From Thermothelomyces thermophilus ATCC 42464 (taxonomy: Eukaryota; Ascomycota; Sordariomycetes; Sordariales; Chaetomiaceae), in assembly GCF_000226095.1 (NCBI RefSeq), contig NC_016477.1, positions 1,364,001 through 1,428,000 on the forward strand: a stretch of DNA of 64,000 nucleotides, read 5' to 3'. The position numbers were made by a program, and so were the translations under genes. Under the pieces are notes generated by a model. That model saw nothing but the letters and a program-made list of their open reading frames with translations, was not told the origin of the DNA and searched no databases. This document shows positions 56,592-64,000 of the stretch, piece after piece (within the stretch, counting starts at the first letter, position 1; every line of letters starts with the position of its first letter).

Positions 56592-59500
56592 GGTTGCTTT
56601 GTTTTGCTGAAGGTATGCAAGCACCGAAAGGATATATCTTTGTCGCAATTGCGACTTGGAATAGAGAGAATTGGCGTCTTTGTCGACTGCTTGCTTCCAG
56701 GGCTCTTGCGTTTCTCTCGCAGACCACGTCGTTTCAACTGCAGAGATGTGTTATCTTCAGTAGGTGGTCTCGAAGTCAACCCCTGCGGAATGACGTAGGG
56801 AGGTGCAAGAGAGGTAAAAAAAGGCCTGATCTCGGGGAGGAGAGGACAGGGCACTTAGGAGCCCTTGGAGGGGAAGTCGAGAACAGGCAACGGATGGAGG
56901 GCTGTCGCTGTCGCTTTGGATGGGACAGGCGCAAAGAAGGTTCTTTCGAACCAGCCCTTTAATTATTTCAACCACACTCCCCAGCTTTCCGACGCGATGG
57001 TATCGGCCCTCCATTGGACATGGGAGCGGGCGTTTGGCGGACGACGAGGGGCGGCCTTATCAGTTTCCCCTCAGTTTGCCGGGCCTTGTTTTGCAAGATG
57101 GGGTCCATCTTTCCCCCACGCTATGCCAGGGCATCATCCCAGTCGTGTGCCCTCTGCGAACGGATCCCCGCCAAAATTTTCCTTTCTGGAGGGCCGGACT
57201 TTCCCGGCAGGCAGGCACGGAAGGCTAGTTTAGAGTCGGCATGCTCATTGGCCTTCGAGTCCGAGCATGGCCCGCGGGACCGGGATTCACAGCTCGGTTG
57301 AAGGATGAGCATGTGGTGTGCGAACCAAGTCGTGTTGCTGATGATCCCCGTCGAATTGTGTGGTTGGTTTTCGTCGGCAAAGGGTTGCTCCGGGGGCGGC
57401 TCTTGGCCGACGTGAGGCTGCTACGGATACAGTACATAGTAGGTTGTTATCTGCCCCAGTGCTTTCCCGCCCCACCCAGCATGCCTGGAAATTTCGTCAT
57501 ATACATACGAGTACGGATTACATACATACAAATTCCATCCGAAGAACCCTCCATCTCATACTTGTGTACACGTGCAATATCAATCGCCCCGAGTCTCCAC
57601 CAATACTAGAAAATACTAAAAATATTGATGAATGTCTCGTTTTCGCTAGCGTACCCGTACAAGTGCTCGAGCATTTTCTTGTGCCTGATCCTCCCCGCTC
57701 TTGGCTTTCTTTTTGACAATGTGACGTTGCTAGCACCTGGACTGGGTCGAGGATCCGTATCTTGGACTTTGCGATAAGGGCTTGAATGGACCGATACCAC
57801 AATCGTTTGCTCAGGAAACTGTTGACGTTACTTGATTGGATCGAGTCAACATCATGTGGAAAGCGACCGTTTGACCCGCAAGCCACAGCAACCCGGGCCG
57901 GGTCTCGGCCACCAAATTCCAGAGTCTCCTCCTTGGCATGGTTAGATAAGATAAGTTAAAACGAGCCATGGGCGGCGGAACTAAACCTCACCATTATCGA
58001 ATGTTCGGGGGCTCTAGGTGTCGTAATTCGTCGCTGACTCGGAGTGCTCTACTGATGTCCTGGTCGTCAGTTGCATCCAACCCCGATCCAAACCGATCCG
58101 TTAATGAGAACCAAGGGCAGATTGTTTTCGGTGGGCATAGGGACTTTGCCTAGGCCACACAACACCAGTGCGCACTATTTGACTTCTTTTATCTTTCAAG
58201 CCATTTTTTGTTCCCCACATGATAACTTATCACTTCCCAGCCGAGATGTTCTGGCTTCGGAACACCGCTAGGGCGTTATCGAAGCCCTGAGAACGGCATT
58301 CGCCGACGGCGGCAGATACGGCCCAGGCCAACGAGCAGCCCAGGGCTGGGATCGTTGCCCTGACTGCTACAGGGTGCGGCCCTATTTCCGCATGCGGCAA
58401 CGCATGTTGTTTGTGTATGGATCGTTAAATCTCGAGTCTGGTACAGTCTGGTACCCGCTGCGGGACAAATCAAGGGAACCGAACCATTGGGAATGTTTCG
58501 AGTGCGCGGCATTCGGATCCATCCACAACCCCCCATCAATACTAGCATCTTCTCGCTCCCATACCCCTTCCCAGAGATCCGTGTTGGCATCTCGAAGGAC
58601 CCCGAGGAGGGGCTCTACAATCGGTTAACCCCCTCTTCAGCAGCTCGTTGCCGTATCGTCGCGTCCGGAGGATGGCAGTTCAAGTTTCCGGGCCAGACGT
58701 CCCAGCACACGCATCCTGATCTAATTAGTTGATCTAGGCCAGAGACTTCCAAGTCTTATGGCTCTTTCGGCATGACTATTTGTCCGCGCAGTGATGTAAT
58801 TAGTCCATAAATCCGCTGTGAAACTATGACAAACTAGACATTTCGCCTCCAACTCAAGGGGGAAATATTGCCTTTTTCCCTGAGCAACTTCCGTCTCGCT
58901 AAAGAAGGACTCGAGATCCAAAAAGTATACTCCGTTGCTCCGTGTTTCCATACCGGATCTGGGCAATGGTCTATTAACACACGCAGGCAGAGCGCATTAG
59001 GTGAACCAAATTACTAGAGTGCTTACAGCATTAATCCGGGACGGGCATGTTGTTGGACAGCCCAAAGATCACACATCATCGAGAGGAACATGGAACGCAA
59101 AATATCAAGGTCGCACAACTCATAACATTCAACTAATTATCATCCCATAACAACTGCAGCTCCTCGATACCTCTTCCGGCAGACACGACAAGCAACGCCC
59201 GCAACCACCACCGACTGACTGATCGCCATCCGCCCGCTCTCTGCCGCCTCTCGCCCAAGGGTCCCGGAGCCACACGCGTGATGGATCAGCCGACAAGAAC
59301 ACCGAGTGACCGGCGACAGATCATCAAGCACGCGTGCTTCCCCCGGGGGGAACACCCTGCACAGATTGACCGGCTCGCCAACTCCGCCCCGGATGGGATT
59401 GGACGATGGCGGGCTAGGGGTCAAGGCGTGGTAAGCGAGAAAGCTGGAGAGGGCAGGGAGGCAACCGGCGCGGCCCGCCGGTTATTATTATGGGCGGTTA

Positions 59501-59810
59501 AAAAGTCCCCGCAACAGCAACAGCGGCGGCTGGTGGCGGCGGCGGCGGCACCAGCAGCAGCAACAAGAACAATAGAAACGACAATAGCCTAATATCCCGT
59601 CTGCTCCCACCTCTCTTCTCCTCCCCCCTTCCGGGGCCTCCGCACTTCCGGGGCCTCCCCAGACGAACTCACCTTATTACCTACCTGTCCCTCTAGGATA
59701 TATTCGCCATCCCTTTCTCCCAAAATCAAAGCATGTAAAGAGGAAAAAAGAAATCAATGAAGTAAGGCAAAGAAGAACAGGTGGGTTGAGAGAGAGAGAG
59801 GGAGGGCGTA
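56592..59810. other. Intergenic, 3.2 kb between two transporter genes
   Basis: No gene is supported. A plus-strand frame at 59278-59592 ends in Gln- and Ala-rich repeats (CAG/GGC microsatellite, about 59505-59575) and looks like chance. GATA-type words occur at 56751 and 57448. ATAC-rich words lie near 57500-57530. Confidence 0.55.
56751..56756 (-). promoter_or_regulatory. GATA-factor site (AGATAA) upstream of NCS1 permease
   Basis: AGATAA on the gene's strand, 160 bp before the start codon. It matches the HGATAR site of AreA/NIT2 nitrogen regulators, which are known to control uracil and allantoin permeases in fungi. Use here is inferred. Confidence 0.35.
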
Positions 59811-62800
59811 TCACTCTTCGGGCACGGGACAGAGGTCGTAGTACCCATCGACGTTGTTGCCCCACCACTTGGGGAAGGGGACGGAGCGGCCGCCGGCGCC
59901 GAAGACGGCGAAGGAGAGGATGAAGAGGGCGAAGAGGGCGGCGCCGTCGAAGGCGCCCGTGATGAGGTACGAGTAGTCGCGGAAGATGCGTGGGCGGTAG
60001 TTGCGCAGCCAGTACTGGACGTAGAAGCCCGACAGGACCTGGCTCAGGAGGACGCACGTCTGCGACGCGTTGTAGGGGATGTAGCCTGCGTACTGGATGA
60101 ACTGGGGCATGTTGATGTCGTAGACGGAGAAGGACCGGATCTTGGGCACAAACTGTAGAGCCATTAGTCTTCTTCTTCTTCTTCTTCTTCTTCCCCTCTT
60201 TTTCTTGCTTCAATTATAGGCAGGTAAAGGAGAGAAAGATGAAAACATAGGAGAGATTTGGATGGGGGGGGCGTACATGTGCAAAGATGCGGTGCAGGAT
60301 GACGATGCCAAAGCCGATGGCCAGACCGATGGGCACCTTGAAGTAGGTGGCGCCCGAGGTGAACATGTACTTGGCCAGCGCCCACGAGGTGGCGTTGGTG
60401 TTGTAGGACTGCATGTTGGCGCCGCTCCAGGAGCTGTTGCCGTCCGTGTTGGCCAGGAGTTCCCGGTTCCCGCCCACGATGGAGATCATGACGGCGTAGT
60501 TAATGAAGCCACCCAAGATGGTGCCGTACACCTGGGTGAGGAACATGACTCGGGGTGGAATCTTGACTATGGACAGGCGAGGTGGCGTTAGCGCTTCTTT
60601 GGCTCATGCTTGCTGGAGGGGCGTCACATACGATACTCGCCCATCTTGAGGTCGCCAGACAAGTTGACGCAGTTTGCGATGACGTTGTGCGACCAGCACG
60701 CAAAGTACATGTTTCCGATAGGGCGTTCAGGGAGGATTAGGCCGGCCAACATCTTGGAAAGATTGTTGGTGGCGATGCCATTGCCGTAGCGAGAGTAGAG
60801 GATGGTGCTCTGCGTGAGGGGGGCATATGTGCGTTTGTGCAAATCCAGTCAGTCAGAAGCTGTTCCTCACACACACACACACACACACCTCTCTGCCAAC
60901 CACATCTCAGGAGACCAACGAATGGGGGTTGCTGGTAGCAAAGGGACAAAAAAAAGGGGGGGGAGGGTGGTAAAGGCTTACGAAAGGCGCGATAATTATG
61001 CCGAGGATGAGCGAGATGATGTAGGCCCAGGCCGGCATGGTGATGTTTTGGGTGGTGACGACAATGAGACCGAGAACGAAACTGAGGACGAGAACGATGA
61101 GGTACCACCACTGCGGCACTTCCTTGTAATGCTTGGCCATGTGGGCGTGGTGGCGGTCGTCGTAGCGCCCCTTTCTAGCGCTCTTGTAGGCCCTGACAAT
61201 GTCGCCGCCCCAGAAGAAGATGCAGTGGGCGATGAGGGCGCCGATCTGAGAAGGTTCGTGTGAGTAAAGAAGGAAGGAACAAAGACTTGGTTGACGGAGT
61301 AGAGGATAGATACGCAAATACCACGGTCAAACCACTTCTAGGATACCTCGATCGAGAAAGGAAAGGGAGGGGAGAGTATAGTAGTAGTACTTACCGCAGC
61401 GTTTGCCATAAACAGGGAATAAGCAAAGGAACCCGTCAGGCGAGGGATGCCGTATTTTTGGAATGCTTCTCGGTCGAGCACGCCGCCGACAAAGACCTCG
61501 GCGGTAGGATAGGTGCCGCCGTCCTGAGACCGGAGGCGGGTGGACATGAAGGGGAGCGACTTGGCGCCCCAGGCGTTGGTGTAGTAGATACCAAGCATGG
61601 CGGCATAGCAGACCAGGTACCCGAAAGCGGCGTGGGCCTGAAGGGGGAGGGGAAGCGCGGTGTTGAAGGAGGTGATCTGGGGGCGAGAGATGCGTGGTCA
61701 GTATGCAATTATGTTTGTTGTTTCCTCCTTTGTCGCTCCGGGACCTCGGTTGAGAAGAGAAGACGGCTGCTGACTTACGTATTGCCAGTCGAGGGAGATC
61801 GAGAAGAGGCCGAGGCCCTCGTTATTGATGGAGCCTCCAAAGAGGTTGGTGAGGACGGCGGCCTTCTTGCCGACGGTGTGCATGGCAGCGAGGCAGGGTA
61901 TGGAGATGGCATTGAGCCAGGGCCAGATGTAGGCGGGCAGAAATTCGTAAAAGAACATGCCGACAAAGCTGTACCAGAACCAGCGGAGGGGCTTGGAGTT
62001 CTTTACGTCCTCCCAGTGGAGCCCCTGGAGGGTCTTGACAGTGGGCAGGTTGCTCCAGTAGACGGCATCGACGTGCCAGACGGCGACGGGGCGCATGATG
62101 CCGCACAAGCCGTAGCCGAAAAGGCCGATGGAGATGACGGCCAAGACGACGGTGGTGGCGCTGAGCGGCAGGTCGTAGAAGAGGTCCTGGGCGGCGAAGA
62201 CCTGGACGCTCGCGGCCGCGTTGGACGCCGACGTGGCCGTGATGGCGCAGATGGCGTGTTCCTTGAGGTTCCAGGGGCCTGGGTTGAGGAAGTTGGCGAG
62301 CGTGATCCAGAGCGGAGGTCGGCCCTGGCCCCCCGGCTCTCTCCATCTCGCCAGGAGCCTGTCGCCACGCGGCAGGAGGGCGGCCCAGCCGTTGCCCAGG
62401 AAGTAGGCGATGAGGACAATGAAGGTGCCCTGGATGGTGATGGCGGTGGGTTTGAACTGGAGAGAGGGAGAAGGGCAGCTGGTTAGCAGGTGCTTTACTT
62501 CGGTATTCGCGTCTGTAATTAATTCTATATGTGATTCTCAGGGGTAGGGATAGGGTAAGGTAGGTAGACAACATAGGTAGGTTTTGCCAAGTAATAGATG
62601 GCTTCGATTAAAACTCAAAAAAAAAAAAAAATAAAATAAAAATAAAAAGAAGAATACTTGCCGTGTAGATCTGGTACATGACGGCCTGAAACGCCGACAG
62701 GATGGTGGCGAGCAGGATGCTGCGGAAGGTCAGGGCCTGTCCTCCGTCGTCCCTCAGGGAGAGCAGATGAACGGCCGCATCGGCGCCGGTGACGATGATG

Positions 62801-62997
62801 GCATCGTCGCTGGCATCGTCCTTGCTCTGGCTGCTTTCCTTATCGTAGGTAGGTGGAATCGCATCGATCTCGGGCGACTCAGGCGCGCCCTCCTTGGTCT
62901 TGGTGATATTAGTCGTCTTCTCGCTGATGTCCTCGGCCTCACCCGGCCGGGCCACCTCGGCGACGGCGGCGGTGTTATCGGCAGCAAGGGCTGTCAT
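59811..62997 (-). CDS. Oligopeptide transporter, OPT family (Isp4-like)
   Basis: Proton-coupled importer of tetra- and pentapeptides or glutathione-type substrates at the plasma membrane. Seven exons on the minus strand: 62997-62662, 62456-61779, 61676-61395, 61245-60982, 60809-60632, 60566-60277 and 60152-59811, giving 789 residues in a continuous frame. After an acidic cytosolic N-terminus comes MYQIYTFKPTAITIQG, the start of the first OPT helices. Further marks are GNGWAALLP, LNPGPWNLKEHAI, LFGYGLCGIMRPV, SISLDWQY, YTNAWGAKSLPFMSTRL and GEYLKIPPRVMF. The end IRDYSYLITGAFDGAALFA is misread in no frame; the seen form is FRDYSYLITGAFDGAALFA, followed by FPKWWGNNVDGYYDLCPVP, the usual OPT C-terminus. 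The first intron uses a GC donor (GCAAGT). The sixth holds a GAA repeat. Paired GATA sites lie upstream. Confidence 0.94.
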
Positions 62998-64000
62998 GAT
63001 CGGCAGCGCCTTTGGTGTTTAAACAAAACGCCTTTGGTCAGTCTGCCTTCAGCCTCAGGTCTTCAGCAGAGCGTGGCGCCTTATCAACTAGCTGAAGTAG
63101 GCAAGGAGATGAGATGATCGACGTGGGCGCGACAGAGTGCACATGCACATGTGAGCAGCAGCAACGCAGCAGAAAGGGACCACGGCCGCAGCACTGAAAC
63201 ACTGCGCTGGGACCGGAGATTCCTTATATGAGAATGCTGCATCGTGCATTTGATAGGAGTTATCTCAACCGGTGCGAGGGGGCGCGAACGGCCCAACCGG
63301 TGATGCAATCGGCCCCAAAACTTGTGCTACGACTCTGCTCTTATTTCCATTCGCGAGTTGGTGGTCGCAACGGGCCCAACTTCTACGGTTGGAGCCGACC
63401 TTCCTATTGAGGCATGTGCGTTGTGGTTTGAACAAGGGAACTCTTCCCTCAACCGGCAGATTTCCAATTGGGCGCCCCCGACAGACCCTCCGAAACCCCC
63501 CCGTTCAGGAATGATAAAGGAGAAAGAAGGAAACGAAAGAAAAGAACTCTGAGGAGGAAAACAAGTAAAAAAAAGGAAAGGGAAAAAAGAAGGGAGAAAG
63601 AAGGGAGATAGAAAACTTTCCCGTTATTTATTTATTTATTTATTTTGCTTGCACCGACAGAGTAATTAACCAGTTTTACGGCTTTCCACCTATAACCGCC
63701 CCAGCATGGCAGCACTCCTACGGAATATCCCGTGCAATGGTCCCCATTCTAGCCTGTAATTACTGTCCCGTATGTAAGGCATGTATAATTAGTGCATATG
63801 TGTCGTACTGACATCCCGTTTGTATGTACATACATATCGATTTCCCAAGGGCGTGGCTGCTTCATGTTACCACCTTCCTAACCCCACGTAGGCACCTTGC
63901 AGCCATCCTTCCCGCTGATTCGACCGAGCTATGTCAATTTGCCTTACTGCCTATTTCGGTGTCTCGCCACGCTGTGGTTGGTGAGACCCTCGCAGAGCCA
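62998..64000. other. Upstream region of the OPT gene to window end
   Basis: No gene is supported. It has paired GATA sites at 63252-63266, a purine-rich run at 63510-63615, a TTTA microsatellite near 63628-63645 and a TGTACATAC motif at 63825-63833. Confidence 0.55.
63252..63266. promoter_or_regulatory. Paired GATA sites upstream of the OPT gene
   Basis: TGATAG (63252-63257) and TTATCT (AGATAA on the other strand, 63261-63266) lie within 15 bp, about 255 bp before the OPT start codon. NIT2/AreA bind best to two GATA cores within about 30 bp, so this pair fits nitrogen control of a peptide importer. Confidence 0.4.

Noticed and set aside
59278-59592. Possible small gene upstream of OPT 3' side
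   Set aside because: The product ends in microsatellite-coded Gln/Ala, and no feature supports translation.
61260-62486. 408-codon plus-strand frame over the OPT gene
   Set aside because: Runs through exons and introns of the opposite strand and has Gly/Asp/Glu-rich shadow composition.

Overview
The window is from the nuclear genome of a filamentous ascomycete. The evidence is: genes on both strands with short GT-AG introns of about 50-110 nt and CTAAC-type branch sites; GC-rich coding sequence; a HET-domain gene; a TA-rich, RIP-like tract; and families such as two-subunit fungal FAS, Dbp4, NIT2-type GATA sites and SulP, NCS1 and OPT transporters. A Sordariomycete, perhaps Sordariales, is my inference from the style of the proteins; no marker gene proves it.

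Layout. 1-14.3 kb is housekeeping sequence: the 3' end of the fatty acid synthase alpha subunit, guanine deaminase, a small four-helix membrane protein, the alternative clamp loader subunit Ctf18 and a SulP sulfate permease. 14.3-17.5 kb is a long non-coding stretch that leads into a Pho4-like bHLH factor (17.5-18.7 kb), which ends just before a 55-nt poly-A run. 18.8-32.1 kb looks accessory: a TA-rich relic, an orphan kinase-like gene, a basic protein of unknown role, a protein kinase lacking its N-lobe, a RING-SNF2 ATPase with an odd Walker A motif, a broken cysteine-rich gene and a broken NmrA-like gene. 33.2-39.0 kb is one very large ankyrin-repeat gene whose only intron carries a 52-nt homopolymer. 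40.8-42.8 kb is a decayed HET gene with two microsatellites inside it. 43.3-64 kb is again conserved: quinone oxidoreductase, UDP-glucose 4-epimerase, a SUN-domain nuclear envelope protein, DEAD-box helicase Dbp4, an NCS1 uracil-type permease and an OPT oligopeptide transporter.

Functional links. Guanine deaminase, the NCS1 permease and the OPT transporter all serve nitrogen scavenging. GATA sites upstream of the last two fit NIT2/AreA control. Otherwise the order looks like a normal fungal mixture of unrelated genes, with the 18.8-32.1 kb block as the unusual part. Intron borders were read by eye from splice consensus, phase and protein continuity. They are exact for most genes and approximate for the SNF2 gene, the basic protein and the broken genes.
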